Shown here: positions 43,415-52,828 of the stretch, piece by piece
How positions within the stretch are numbered: the stretch's first letter is position 1
How the letters are laid out: each line of letters starts with the position of its first letter
Source of the DNA: Hyphomicrobiales bacterium
Lineage (GTDB): Bacteria; Pseudomonadota; Alphaproteobacteria; Rhizobiales; Rhizobiaceae
DNA length: 64,000 bases
NCBI GenBank assembly: GCA_900473685.1
Contig: UCNE01000017.1
Location: 1 to 64,000, forward strand
Reading direction: 5' to 3'
Program-made: the position numbers and the translations under genes
The notes under the pieces: model-generated
Databases searched by the model: none
What the model was told of the DNA's origin: nothing
The model's input: the letters and a program-made list of their open reading frames with translations, nothing else

Positions 43415-45004
43415 TCAATTCTCCCGCAGAATAAAACTTGCGCGGGAAATAACTGCCAAACCGAACAAAAGGCACCCAATCAGGATTGTGTTTCTTTCTT
43501 GCGCCTCAGGGCTTATTAGCAATGCATACTTTCCCGGCAAAAGTGTGTCCACAAAACCTTTTGTTCCGAGCTGAAGACCGGTAACGATTTCCCCGCGTCC
43601 GTTGATGACCGCCGATATGCCGGTATTGGCATCGCGAATGAGCGGCAAACCTGTCTCAACGGCGCGAAGACGCGCCTGCTGGAAATGCTGGTATGGTCCA
43701 GGCGTGTTGCCAAACCACGCATCGTTGGTGAGATTGAGCAGCACATCGGCACGCAGCGCGTCCCTGCCGATTTCGCCAGGGAAAATGGCCTCATAGCAGA
43801 TCAACGGATAGAGCGTCTTGCCGCCTGGCAGCGTCAGCAGCGTGCGCGTTGCCGCAGCGGAAAAGCCGCCGGGCATGGCGACCGTATCGATGCCCGCCGC
43901 CGACAGGAGGTTCTCCAGCGGCAAGTATTCGCCAAAGGGTACAAGGTGGACCTTGTCCGACGCACCGACGATCTGACCGCGATCGTCAATCACATAGATC
44001 GAATTGTAGTAACGCGGCGGTTGGCCGGTGCCAGTGGCTTCCGCCCGCACCGCGCCGGCAATGAGCAACTGCCCATCCTGCAGCACGTCGGAAATTCTCA
44101 ACAGCGCATCAGGATTTTCAGTCAGGATGAACGGCACCGCGGTTTCCGGCCAGACGATGATATCCGGCCGCTTGCTGCCATCGGCGGGCGGCGCCTGCGT
44201 CAGCGCCAGATGCTCTTCAAAGATCGTCATCCGTTCGTTGTCGTCGATCTTCTTCGACTGATCGATCAAAGGCTGGACAAGCCGGACCGTCAAGGCTGGA
44301 TCGGCCGGCGGCGGCAACGGCTGTTCCAACCGGTAAAAGCCGTAACCGAAATGCGCCGCAACCAGCAGGACGGCAAGGCCCAACCCGGCACGCAGCCCCT
44401 TGCGCGTGCCGATCAGGGCGGGCGCTGCAAAAACGAAGACAGCCAGCATGTTGATCCCGGCAAGACCGATGACAGCGGCGGACTGCATCATCAACGGAAC
44501 CGGCATGGCCGCATAACCGATCGCGTTCCAGGGAAAGCCGGTAAGGACGAAGCTGCGCAGCCACTCGAAAAGCCCAAAGGCAAAGGCGAGCGCTGCGATC
44601 CGGCCCAGGCCGTCGGACCACATGATACGGGCCAACGCAGCCGCGCAAGCGTAGAAGAAAGCAAGGAACGCCGGAACGCCGATCACCGCCAGCGGCACGG
44701 CCCAGGCGAAATCATCGGCCTCGACCAGAAGCGCATTGCCCAGCCACCACAGGCCTCCGAGGAAATAGCCGAAACCGAAACACCAGCCGATCCAGAACGC
44801 CGGAAAGCTGCGCCGGATGGGACCACGGTCCGGATTGCCCGAAGCGCCATCGATCAGCCAGACGAGAATGGGGAAAGACAAAAACGGTGCTGCAAATATA
44901 CCGAAGGGCGGCAGCGCGAAAACGGCAATCAAACCGGCGACGAAGGCGACAAGAGCCCGGCGGGCTCCCGACAACAGCATGATCCTGCCCGCAAGCCACT
45001 CCAT
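43415..45004 (-). CDS. lnt: Apolipoprotein N-acyltransferase (ActA/CutE)
   Basis: Lnt adds the third acyl chain to lipoproteins in the inner membrane. The 529-residue protein has about six N-terminal helices (for example RALVAFVAGLIAVFALPPFG) and a C-terminal nitrilase domain with catalytic Glu in IIVWPETAVPF, Lys in DKVHLVPFGEYLP and Cys in PLICYEAIFPGEI. A final membrane helix closes the protein. In Sinorhizobium this gene, actA, is needed for acid tolerance. It lies 154 bases downstream of corC. Confidence 0.95.
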   Translation of the reverse strand: MEWLAGRIMLLSGARRALVAFVAGLIAVFALPPFGIFAAPFLSFPILVWLIDGASGNPDRGPIRRSFPAFWIGWCFGFGYFLGGLWWLGNALLVEADDFAWAVPLAVIGVPAFLAFFYACAAALARIMWSDGLGRIAALAFAFGLFEWLRSFVLTGFPWNAIGYAAMPVPLMMQSAAVIGLAGINMLAVFVFAAPALIGTRKGLRAGLGLAVLLVAAHFGYGFYRLEQPLPPPADPALTVRLVQPLIDQSKKIDDNERMTIFEEHLALTQAPPADGSKRPDIIVWPETAVPFILTENPDALLRISDVLQDGQLLIAGAVRAEATGTGQPPRYYNSIYVIDDRGQIVGASDKVHLVPFGEYLPLENLLSAAGIDTVAMPGGFSAAATRTLLTLPGGKTLYPLICYEAIFPGEIGRDALRADVLLNLTNDAWFGNTPGPYQHFQQARLRAVETGLPLIRDANTGISAVINGRGEIVTGLQLGTKGFVDTLLPGKYALLISPEAQERNTILIGCLLFGLAVISRASFILREN

Positions 45005-45158
45005 TCACTTCTCCCAACCGGCGCAAGCCGCCACCCGATCCTTACGCAGCACACAGCGCGCGCAAAACCGTCAATCCGAATCAACGTGGCGGCAGTGTTC
45101 CAAAAAAGTGGCTACTTGTCGTGCCTGGAAACGGCGTTTTAGCCCCGCAGCGCGAGGC

Positions 45159-46313
45159 TTAGCCGGTATCGCGCAGTGATTTCTCGGGCATGGCGGCTGA
45201 TGCACCGTCAAACGCGATATCCTCCTCACCCTTTGAAGGGCGGCGGCGGGCGGGCGGGCGCTTGCGGACAATCCGCACGCGCTTCACCCGGCGCGGATCG
45301 GCATCCAGAACCTGGAATTCGAAACCGGGGATCGCCTGGACCACCTCACCACGGGCCGGGATGCGGCCGAGCGAGGCAAAGACTAGACCGCCGAGCGTGT
45401 CGACATCCTCAAGTTGCTCGCGCACGTCGAAATCCGGGCCGATCGCCGCGGCGATCTCTTCCAGTTCGACGCGGGCATCGGCGACAAAAACGTCGTCGGA
45501 CGTCTTGGCGAACATCACTTCTTCGTCGTCATGCTCGTCTTCGATATCACCGACAACCATTTCGACGATGTCCTCAAGCGAGGCGAGGCCATCGGTGCCA
45601 CCATATTCATCGATCACCAAAGCCATCTGAATGCGGGCGGCCTGCATGCGCTGCATCAAATCCGAAGCGTGCATGGATGGCGGCACGAACAGGACCTGGC
45701 GGATGATGCCGGCCTCTTCGACGGTCTTCGACAGGTCGATGCGGCCGAGATCGAAACTCGGCTTGGGCTGGCGAACCGGCTTTTCGGCCGTGGTTGTCGT
45801 GGCACTCGCAGCAGAACGGCTGCCGGTGCGCCGCTTGTTGCGGGCCTGCTTAGTCACATAGGAGAGCAGGTCGCGGATATGAACCATGCCGCGCGGATCA
45901 TCAAGGCTTTCGCTGTAGACCGGCATGCGCGAACGGCCGGATTCCTCGAAGATCACCATCAGTTCACCGATGGTGATGCTGAGATCCACTGCCTCGATAT
46001 CGGCGCGCGGGACCATGACATCCTCGACGCGGACTTCGCGGAATCGCAGGATGTTGTTGAGCATGGCGCGTTCAGCCGGCGAAAACGCCGTATCGCCATC
46101 CGCAGCCCCTGTCATCAACGCGTCGGTAAGATCTTCACGAAGGCTGGAGGCATTGCCCGCACGCCAGATCCGGGCTGCACGGCTCCAGAAGGAGGAGCCT
46201 GACTTGCCGTTCTCAGGTTTCGGGGCGGTGCTACTACTGCCCGCCTCGTCCTGACTGGAGGCTTCCGCCTCGTCTCTAACAGCCGGTGCCGGCTGCGCTC
46301 TAAAATCGCTCAT
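45159..46313 (-). CDS. corC: CorC/HlyC-type CBS-domain protein
   Basis: A 384-residue cytoplasmic protein of the CorC family, linked to magnesium/cobalt efflux and often called hemolysin-like. Two CBS domains lie at about residues 95-240 (VMVPRADIEAVDLSITIGEL; MALVIDEYGGTDGLASLEDI), separated by a basic linker. The C-terminal CorC_HlyC domain (about 270-360) contains LEDVDTLGGLVFASLGRIPA. The N-terminus is rich in Ser/Glu and looks disordered. It lies 12 bases after ybeY in the conserved miaB-phoH-ybeY-corC-lnt order. Confidence 0.93.
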   Translation of the reverse strand: MSDFRAQPAPAVRDEAEASSQDEAGSSSTAPKPENGKSGSSFWSRAARIWRAGNASSLREDLTDALMTGAADGDTAFSPAERAMLNNILRFREVRVEDVMVPRADIEAVDLSITIGELMVIFEESGRSRMPVYSESLDDPRGMVHIRDLLSYVTKQARNKRRTGSRSAASATTTTAEKPVRQPKPSFDLGRIDLSKTVEEAGIIRQVLFVPPSMHASDLMQRMQAARIQMALVIDEYGGTDGLASLEDIVEMVVGDIEDEHDDEEVMFAKTSDDVFVADARVELEEIAAAIGPDFDVREQLEDVDTLGGLVFASLGRIPARGEVVQAIPGFEFQVLDADPRRVKRVRIVRKRPPARRRPSKGEEDIAFDGASAAMPEKSLRDTG

Positions 46314-46325
46314 TGTTCCAAACTA

Positions 46326-46832
46326 TCAAACGGGATCCCTGTCCCCATAGGGATCAGATAAACCAAGACCGGCCAAAATGCGAGTCTCAAGGCGCTCCAT
46401 TCTTTCGGCGTCACTCTCATCGATGTGATCATAGCCGAAAAGATGCAGGAATCCATGTACCAGGAGATGAGTCAGGTGCTCATCGAAAGGCTTGCCGAGA
46501 TCATCGGCCTCGCGCACCAGCGTCTCATGGGCAAGGATGATATCGCCGAGCATCGGACCAGGCATCTTGCCCGGCGTCACCGGGAAGGCCGGAAACGACA
46601 GCACATTGGTCGGTTTATCCTGGCTGCGCCATTCCGCGTTGATCTCGCGGATGGAGGCGTCATCGGTAAACACCAGCGACACTTCCGGCGGCCTTTTTGG
46701 AAATGGCTGTTTTTCCTCACGCTTCAGAAAATCGGCGCTCGCGCCAAGCACACGTTCACTAAGAGACGCAAGTTCCGCCTCGGAAGGCCACGGGCCTTCC
46801 TCGACGCTGATCTGGATATCAAGGCTTGTCAT
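46326..46832 (-). CDS. ybeY: Endoribonuclease YbeY (16S rRNA maturation)
   Basis: A 168-residue zinc-dependent RNase that matures the 3' end of 16S rRNA and serves ribosome quality control. The metal motif is complete: LLVHGFLHLFGYDHIDES (H-x3-H-x5-H). Upstream, IREINAEWRSQDKPTNVLSF is the conserved arginine-containing segment. It lies 18 bases downstream of phoH and 12 before corC, in one operon. In Sinorhizobium its homologue affects sRNA regulation and symbiosis (known from the family). Confidence 0.96.
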   Translation of the reverse strand: MTSLDIQISVEEGPWPSEAELASLSERVLGASADFLKREEKQPFPKRPPEVSLVFTDDASIREINAEWRSQDKPTNVLSFPAFPVTPGKMPGPMLGDIILAHETLVREADDLGKPFDEHLTHLLVHGFLHLFGYDHIDESDAERMERLETRILAGLGLSDPYGDRDPV

Positions 46833-46850
46833 GATTGGCTTGCTTCCGCC

Positions 46851-47906
46851 TTAGCGGTCGCCCTGCTCGCTTTCGTCATGCACGGCCGTCGTTGCCTCAT
46901 AGGCACGGACGATGCGGGCAACCATCGGATGGCGGACGACGTCGACATCCTTGAAGCGGACGACCGAGACGCCCTCAACGCCCTTGAGGATCTGCAGGGC
47001 TTCGACAAGGCCGGACTTGACGCCGCGCGGCAGGTCCACCTGGCTTGGATCGCCCGTGACGATCATCCGGCCGTTTTCGCCGAGACGCGTCAGGAACATC
47101 TTCATCTGCATCGTCGTGGTGTTCTGCGCCTCGTCGAGAATGACGGCGGCGTTTGCCAGCGTGCGTCCGCGCATGAAGGCGAGCGGGGCGATTTCGATGA
47201 CGCCGGCGGTGATCGCCCGCTCGACCTTGTCGCCCGGCATCATGTCATAGAGCGCGTCGTACAGTGGCCGCAGATACGGATCGACCTTGTCCTTCATGTC
47301 GCCCGGCAGGAAGCCGAGGCGTTCGCCGGCCTCGACGGCAGGGCGCGACAGCACGATGCGATCGACCGCGCCGCGCTCGAGAAGCTGGGCGGCATGTGCA
47401 ACGGCAAGATAGGTCTTGCCGGTACCGGCGGGGCCGACGCCGAAAACCAGTTCGGACCGCTCCAGCGCGCGCATATAGGCGTCCTGCGTCGGCGTGCGGG
47501 CCGCAACAGTCTTCTTGCGCGTCGAGATCTGCGCGAGGTTCAGCTTGGCTTTCTTTTCCATGGTCGGCAACTGGAGCTGATCATCGGCAGCGACAGCCAT
47601 GCGGATGGCGCCTTCGACATCGGAGGGTTCAACGGTGCTGCCGTTCTGCAGGCGCCCGTAGAGATAATCCAGCGCCCGGCGGGCCTGATTGGTGGCGACG
47701 ACTTCACCGGAGATCGCGACGGAATTGCCGCGCGGCCGTGCATCGATATGCAGGCGCTGCTCAATCAATTTGAGATTCTGGTCGAACTGGCCAAACAACT
47801 CGCTGGCGAACCGGTTGTTCTCAAATGTGAGCACGAAGTGATTGACGTCTGTCGCGGATGTTTTCGACTGGCGCGGCGAAGATGAAACCAATTCGTGTCC
47901 GTTCAA
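46851..47906 (-). CDS. phoH: PhoH-like ATPase (YbeZ)
   Basis: A 351-residue PhoH/YbeZ family ATPase, often paired with YbeY in RNA or ribosome metabolism. Walker A is GPAGTGKTYLA (about residues 157-167) and Walker B AAVILDEAQNTT. The N-terminal part has a KH-like look (LKLIEQRLHIDARPRGNSVA). It lies 29 bases downstream of miaB. The order miaB-phoH-ybeY-corC is strongly conserved. The start MNGHELVSSSPRQSK is accepted as is. Confidence 0.95.
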   Translation of the reverse strand: MNGHELVSSSPRQSKTSATDVNHFVLTFENNRFASELFGQFDQNLKLIEQRLHIDARPRGNSVAISGEVVATNQARRALDYLYGRLQNGSTVEPSDVEGAIRMAVAADDQLQLPTMEKKAKLNLAQISTRKKTVAARTPTQDAYMRALERSELVFGVGPAGTGKTYLAVAHAAQLLERGAVDRIVLSRPAVEAGERLGFLPGDMKDKVDPYLRPLYDALYDMMPGDKVERAITAGVIEIAPLAFMRGRTLANAAVILDEAQNTTTMQMKMFLTRLGENGRMIVTGDPSQVDLPRGVKSGLVEALQILKGVEGVSVVRFKDVDVVRHPMVARIVRAYEATTAVHDESEQGDR

Positions 47907-47935
47907 GCGGTCAGGCTCCTTGAGTTGACGGTCCT

Positions 47936-49336
47936 TCAGCTTACCACTTCGGCAAACAGACTGTTAGGCCCCGCACCAGTGATTCGTACAGAAACAATGT
48001 CACCGATTTGCGATGCGTTTGCATCAACATTCACAGACTGCAGCCAGGGCGAGCGGCCGATCAACTGGCCCGGCATGCGGCCCGGCTTCTCCAGAAGCAG
48101 GTCGATCGTCTTGCCGATACAGGCTTGCGCAAACTCATTTTGCTGTTTTAGCAACAAAGCCTGCAATCTTTCCAAGCGCTTGGCTTTTACGTCTTCCGGC
48201 ACCTGATCGCCAAGATCGGCGCCGGGCGTTCCGGGACGGGTCGAATATTTGAATGAAAATGCCTGTGCATAACCAACGGTTTCGACCAAGCGCAGCGTGT
48301 CCTCGAAATCCTCATCAGTCTCGCCGGGGAAACCGACGATAAAATCGCCGGAGAGCGCAAGATCGGGCCGGGCCGCCTTGATGCGGGCGATCAACGCGAT
48401 GTACTCGGCCGTCGTATGCCGCCGGTTCATCGCCTTCAGGATGCGGTTGGAGCCCGACTGGATCGGCAGGTGCAGATAGGGCATCAACTGCGGCAGGTCG
48501 CGGTGCGCGTCGATCAGACTGTCATCCATGTCTCGCGGATGGCTGGTCGTATACCGTAGGCGGGCAAGACCCTCGATGCGTGTCAGGCGGTGCAGGAGTT
48601 CGCCGAGCCCCCATTTTTCACCGTCGGCGCCAACGCCATGCCAGGCATTGACGTTCTGGCCGAGCAGAGTGATTTCACGCACGCCGGCGTCCACCAGCTT
48701 CTGTGCCTCGGCAACGATCTGGGCGACGGGGCGGGAGACTTCGGAGCCACGCGTATAGGGTACGACACAGAAGGTGCAGAACTTGTCGCAGCCTTCCTGC
48801 ACGGTGAGGAAGGCGGTGACACCCCTCGCCTTGGTCTTGGCCTTGTCCGGTGCCGGCAAGTGCTCGAACTTGTCCTCGATGGCGTAATCGGTTTCCAGTA
48901 CCCGCTCACCGCGCTGGACGCGCTTCAGGGCCTCTGGAAGGCGGTGGTAGGTCTGCGGGCCGATGACGAGATCGACGGCCGGTGCCCGGCGCAGGATTTC
49001 GTCGCCTTCAGCCTGCGCGACGCAACCGGCAACGCCGATCATCATCTCGCGGCCTTCTCCGGCCTTTTTCTTCTTCAGGTCACGCAGCCGCCCAAGCGCC
49101 GAATAAACCTTTTCGGCGGCTTTCTCGCGGATATGACAGGTGTTCAACAGGACGAGATCGGCGTCTTCCATGACATCGGTCGAGACATAGCCATCCTTGG
49201 CCAGCGCATCGGTCATCCGGTCGGAATCGTAAACGTTCATCTGACAGCCGTAGGTCTTCACGAAGACCTTGCGGACCTGCGGGCTTTCAAGCGCCATGTC
49301 GGGCTTTGCGGATAAAACGGCGATTTCCTGTGTCAT
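47936..49336 (-). CDS. miaB: tRNA-2-methylthio-N6-dimethylallyladenosine synthase
   Basis: MiaB thiomethylates i6A37 of tRNA with two Fe-S clusters and SAM. From the ATG at 49336 it is 466 residues. The N-terminal UPF0004 domain has [31 protein letters not shown] and [14 protein letters not shown] (three cluster cysteines). The radical SAM cysteines are in [22 protein letters not shown] domain ends the protein. An upstream ATG at 49348 (four residues more) is also possible. It is the first gene of the miaB-phoH-ybeY-corC unit. Confidence 0.96.
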   Translation of the reverse strand: MTQEIAVLSAKPDMALESPQVRKVFVKTYGCQMNVYDSDRMTDALAKDGYVSTDVMEDADLVLLNTCHIREKAAEKVYSALGRLRDLKKKKAGEGREMMIGVAGCVAQAEGDEILRRAPAVDLVIGPQTYHRLPEALKRVQRGERVLETDYAIEDKFEHLPAPDKAKTKARGVTAFLTVQEGCDKFCTFCVVPYTRGSEVSRPVAQIVAEAQKLVDAGVREITLLGQNVNAWHGVGADGEKWGLGELLHRLTRIEGLARLRYTTSHPRDMDDSLIDAHRDLPQLMPYLHLPIQSGSNRILKAMNRRHTTAEYIALIARIKAARPDLALSGDFIVGFPGETDEDFEDTLRLVETVGYAQAFSFKYSTRPGTPGADLGDQVPEDVKAKRLERLQALLLKQQNEFAQACIGKTIDLLLEKPGRMPGQLIGRSPWLQSVNVDANASQIGDIVSVRITGAGPNSLFAEVVS

Positions 49337-49397
49337 GCCCGGTTCCATAGAGCATCAAGGGCCAAAATTGAAGCCCTTTCCCTCGGCCACGACAGCC

Positions 49398-50186
49398 TCA
49401 GCGGCCGCGCAGCTTGAGGGCCAGCATCTCGCGGATGCTCTTCTCGACCTGGCGGCTGACGACCTTGCGGTTGCTCTCTGCCGTATATGTGATCTGCTCG
49501 CCGTAGATCACGTCGACATCGACGGCGCCCTCATAGAGGATACCAAGCAGATGCGGCGCCAGCGCGATATCGCCAGGCCAGGCGGCGACCGGCCGGTGAT
49601 AGCGGCCCATCGGCATGCCGTGAATGCCGGTATAGGCAATGGCTAAAGGCTGGACATGGACGGCACCCGTCGGCGACATCGGCACGGCGGCGGCGGCGGC
49701 GCCGAACAGCGACGTCTTGATCTCCAGAAGCCGGTTGCCATCCGAGGTCGTGCCTTCGGGAAACAAGACGACGATCTCGCCATTGGCCAGCCGCTTGCCG
49801 ATCTCGTTGACCTGATTGCCGGTGGTGCGTTTCTGCTCGCGCTCGACGAAGATCGTTGCCTGCAGCCGCGCCAGAACACCGAAAACCGGCCACGCCTTGA
49901 CGTCGGACTTGGCGACGAACACCACGTCGGCAATCGAGCCGAGAACCAGAATATCCTTCCAGCTGGCATGGTTCGACACCAGCATCAATGGGCGCTGCCG
50001 GTCCGGCGTGCCATGGACGCGGACCCGGATGCCGACGAGGCGGCAGGCCATGCGATGCCACAGGCGCGGCAGCGTGCGCCGTTGCGGCGTGTCCAGCCAG
50101 AGGAACAGGATCTGCAACGGCGCCATGATGACGGTCGCAAGAACGAGAATTGTCATGCACAGCGTGACACGCAGCCAATTGATCAC
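49398..50186 (-). CDS. plsC: 1-acyl-sn-glycerol-3-phosphate acyltransferase
   Basis: PlsC makes phosphatidic acid from lysophosphatidic acid at the inner membrane. The 262-residue protein has an N-terminal membrane helix (LCMTILVLATVIMAPLQILF), the acyltransferase motif NHASWKD (H73, D78) and the motif FPEGTTSDG. It lies 61 bases upstream of miaB on the same strand. The alternative annotation would be another lysophospholipid acyltransferase of this fold, such as OlsA; the motifs alone cannot exclude it. Confidence 0.92.
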   Translation of the reverse strand: MINWLRVTLCMTILVLATVIMAPLQILFLWLDTPQRRTLPRLWHRMACRLVGIRVRVHGTPDRQRPLMLVSNHASWKDILVLGSIADVVFVAKSDVKAWPVFGVLARLQATIFVEREQKRTTGNQVNEIGKRLANGEIVVLFPEGTTSDGNRLLEIKTSLFGAAAAAVPMSPTGAVHVQPLAIAYTGIHGMPMGRYHRPVAAWPGDIALAPHLLGILYEGAVDVDVIYGEQITYTAESNRKVVSRQVEKSIREMLALKLRGR

Positions 50187-50334
50187 GCGCAGCGCCTCGG
50201 CACGCCATTCGGCGTCATTGTCAGGCGCAAGGTCCCGCGCCTATCGTGATCTCTGCTTGGTTTGTCGGCATTGCGGCGCAAGCGCGTCTCTCTTCCTGGT
50301 CCGCTTCACATCAGTCGGTTCAAGGCAGCTACGG

Positions 50335-50847
50335 CTAACCAAGATCGAGCCGCATGACAAGGGCAGCGGTTTTGGCGCCGTTAACATCTTGATAATAAGC
50401 GCGTCTTTCGCCGACCTTGGAAAATCCGAGTTTTCGGTAGAGCGCGATGGCGGCAATATTGGTCTCATCGACTTCGAGGAAAACCGCTTCGGCAGCCTGG
50501 TCGCGCGCTTCGCGCAATGCCGCCCGCATCAACCGCCAGCCGAGACCGAGACGCGAAAACCGCGGATCGACGCCGATCGTCAGGATTTCCGCTTCCCCGG
50601 CCGCCACACGCGACAGGACGAAGCCCCCGATAAGCGGCTGCTTAATAAACGGCCGCGTATAGGCATTGTTCTGGCGGGCGATGAAGCCGAAAACGGTATC
50701 CTGGTTCAGCAGAGAATGCAGTTCACCGTCGCTCCAGGCATGCGTGAACCGCAATTTGTGGACGGCGGCGGCCTGCGGCAGGTCGGCCGTTTCCAAGGCG
50801 AAGATTTCGAATTCGGGCTTGCGGACAAAAAAGTCGGTCAGCGACAT
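50335..50847 (-). CDS. rimI: Ribosomal protein S18-alanine N-acetyltransferase family (GNAT)
   Basis: A 170-residue GNAT acetyltransferase. The acetyl-CoA binding segment reads LTIGVDPRFSRLGLGWRLMR, followed by VFLEVDETNIAAIALYRKLG, the standard RimI end. It starts one base after the tsaB stop (TAA-G-ATG) and is co-translated with it. The tsaB-rimI pair is a common arrangement, which supports RimI over other GNAT enzymes. The ATG start is MSLTDFFVRKPEFEI. Confidence 0.88.
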   Translation of the reverse strand: MSLTDFFVRKPEFEIFALETADLPQAAAVHKLRFTHAWSDGELHSLLNQDTVFGFIARQNNAYTRPFIKQPLIGGFVLSRVAAGEAEILTIGVDPRFSRLGLGWRLMRAALREARDQAAEAVFLEVDETNIAAIALYRKLGFSKVGERRAYYQDVNGAKTAALVMRLDLG

Positions 50848-50848
50848 C

Positions 50849-51514
50849 TTACGCTCGCGCCACCGCAAAACCGGCCTGCGACTTGACGTCGGGGCCTCGC
50901 AGATAAAGCGGGCTCGGCTTGCCTCGCGAAGGATCGGCCTCTGCACCAAGGCGGGCGACAAGTCGGATATCGGTGAGGTCCGTTTGCGCGGTGTTTTCCG
51001 GCAGCTGGTCCGTCAGATGCCGGGTGGCGGTGCCACAGATGAGGCCGTCGAAACCGGCAAACAGCTTTTGGGCGTCTGGAATTTCCAGCATCAACGCTTC
51101 GCTACGAGCCGTGCCGTCAGCTTCGAAACTCTGACAATAAAGCTCGTCGCGCTTGGCATCGATCGTCGCCAGGATGGCGCGTCCCGGATGCCTTTCACGG
51201 GCAGCTTCGGCAATCGCGGCAAGCGTTGAAACACCAACGGCCGGCACGTTCAGTGCCAACGCAAAGCCGCGCGCAGCGGCGACGCCGACGCGGATGCCGG
51301 TGAAGGATCCAGGACCGACGGTCACCGCGATGCGGCCAATATCGGCAAGCGCCTTACCGCAGGCAGCCAGCGCCTCGTCGATAAACCCCATGAGTTGTTC
51401 TGCATGACCACGGCCAATATCGGCGCCGGCCGAGGCCAGAACCGTATCGCTATCGCTGTCGTAGACGGCCGCAAAACAACCCGTCCCCGCCGTATCAATG
51501 GCCAGAACGATCAT
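50849..51514 (-). CDS. tsaB: tRNA threonylcarbamoyladenosine biosynthesis protein TsaB
   Basis: TsaB (YeaZ) is the scaffold partner of TsaD in the t6A37 tRNA modification. The 221-residue protein has the ASKHA-type start MIVLAIDTAGTGCFAAVYDS, then VTVGPGSFTGIRVGVAAARG, the family signature. It lacks TsaD metal-binding histidines, as expected. It overlaps into rimI by one-base spacing. The nearest other gene upstream is nfu, 47 bases away. Confidence 0.95.
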   Translation of the reverse strand: MIVLAIDTAGTGCFAAVYDSDSDTVLASAGADIGRGHAEQLMGFIDEALAACGKALADIGRIAVTVGPGSFTGIRVGVAAARGFALALNVPAVGVSTLAAIAEAARERHPGRAILATIDAKRDELYCQSFEADGTARSEALMLEIPDAQKLFAGFDGLICGTATRHLTDQLPENTAQTDLTDIRLVARLGAEADPSRGKPSPLYLRGPDVKSQAGFAVARA

Positions 51515-51560
51515 GATTTTTCAACTTTTCTGGATAGTCGCGGCACGGGTAATCGCTCGC

Positions 51561-52127
51561 TTAGACGGCTTCGACCGCCTGCACTTCAGGGATGAAATGA
51601 TGCAGGAGGTTCTGCACGCCGTGCTTCAACGTCGCGGTCGAGGACGGGCAACCGGAGCATGCGCCTTTCATGTTGAGGAAGACGGTACCATCGCGAAACC
51701 CCTTGAAGGTGATGTCGCCGCCATCCTGGGCCACGGCCGGACGAACGCGGGTCTCCAGCAGTTCCTTGATGGTCGCGACGATCGTCTCGTCGCCTTCCTC
51801 GAAGAACTCGCCGTCCTGGTCGCTTTCTTCAGCGCGGGTGTGCACCGCCATGACCGGCTGGCCGGACATGAAATGCTCCATGATCGAACCGAGGATCGCA
51901 GGCTTCAGATGCTGCCATTCCTGCGCTTCCTTGGTGACCGTGATGAAATCATAGCCGAAATAGACGCCGGTGACGCCGGGGATCATGAACAGGCGCGCAG
52001 CGAGCGCCGAACCGGCAGCGGCTTCTTCCTCATCGCGGAATTCCGCAGTGCCATTTTCCATCACAACCTTGCCCGGCAGGAATTTCAGCGTGGCGGGGTT
52101 CGGCGTGGCTTCGGTCTGGATGAACAT
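51561..52127 (-). CDS. NifU family Fe-S carrier (Nfu type)
   Basis: A 188-residue Nfu-type iron-sulfur cluster carrier. The N-terminal Nfu_N domain (MFIQTEATPNPATLKFLPGK) is followed by the NifU C-terminal domain with the CxxC ligand in MKGACSGCPSSTATLKHGV. The two-domain form with a scaffold-like N-terminus is standard in alphaproteobacteria and mitochondria. It probably delivers [4Fe-4S] clusters to enzymes such as MiaB, encoded nearby. It ends HFIPEVQAVEAV. Confidence 0.94.
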   Translation of the reverse strand: MFIQTEATPNPATLKFLPGKVVMENGTAEFRDEEEAAAGSALAARLFMIPGVTGVYFGYDFITVTKEAQEWQHLKPAILGSIMEHFMSGQPVMAVHTRAEESDQDGEFFEEGDETIVATIKELLETRVRPAVAQDGGDITFKGFRDGTVFLNMKGACSGCPSSTATLKHGVQNLLHHFIPEVQAVEAV

Positions 52128-52215
52128 GTCTCTACTCCGCGTCGGCCGGGATCGCGTTCAACCAGCCTGTTTAGAATTATTCAAAAGAATATAAGCCGTT
52201 TAGACGGCCGCTTCA

Positions 52216-52264
52216 AGATGTGCGAGGCAGCGTTTCAGCTGCCTCAGGATCAATTCCATTGATC
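52216..52264. repeat. Tandem hairpins between nfu and usp genes
   Basis: Two short inverted repeats in tandem: GAGGCAG / CTGCCTC and AGGATCAA / TTGATCCT. No T run follows. They may stabilise the 3' end of the usp transcript or weakly terminate it. Confidence 0.4.
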
Positions 52265-52283
52265 CTGGCCAATACGGCAGGGA

Positions 52284-52775
52284 TCAGCTCAACGCGTCGA
52301 TTTCCTCGTCCGTCAGCAGATCCGGGATCACCGTCACCGGGATCGGGAATGCGGCTGTCTTGCCGGCAATCGACGAAACCAGTGGACCTGGGCCATCCTT
52401 GGCGGAACCGGCGGCCAGCACCAGAATGGCGATATCGCGGTCTTCCTCGATCAGGCTGTAGATCTGGTCCGTCGCACCGCCTTCGCGGATGACCATTTCC
52501 GGCTCGATACCGATGGTCTCGCGCACCGTCTGGGCGATCTTGGCGAGCGTCGCCTCGGCCTCGGCCCGAGCTTCCGCGCGCATGATCCCCTCGACACCCA
52601 GCCATTGCTGGAAGTCGGCATCGGCGATGACATAGAGCAGAACGAGGCCGCCATTGGAGTTTTTGGCGCGCATGCCGGCGTAGTGAACGGCGCGGCCGCA
52701 TTCCGGGGTATCGTCGATCACCGCCATGAATTTGCGGCGGTGACCTTCCAGTCTTGAGAGTCGTGTTGAAACCAT
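52284..52775 (-). CDS. Universal stress protein family
   Basis: A 163-residue UspA-fold protein. The typical start is KFMAVIDDTPECGRAVHYAG, with LVLLYVIADADFQQWL in the second strand/helix and a C-terminal SIAGKTAAFPIPVTVIPDLL. The ATP-binding G-2x-G-9x-G(S/T) motif is not clear (AAGSAKDGPGPLVSSIAG), so nucleotide binding is uncertain. It lies 53 bases downstream of the trpS start region on the same strand. Confidence 0.88.
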   Translation of the reverse strand: MVSTRLSRLEGHRRKFMAVIDDTPECGRAVHYAGMRAKNSNGGLVLLYVIADADFQQWLGVEGIMRAEARAEAEATLAKIAQTVRETIGIEPEMVIREGGATDQIYSLIEEDRDIAILVLAAGSAKDGPGPLVSSIAGKTAAFPIPVTVIPDLLTDEEIDALS

Positions 52776-52828
52776 GACGCGACTCTTACACCCGATATTT
52801 TTGGCTGCAAGGTTTCTTTTGCGGCGGA

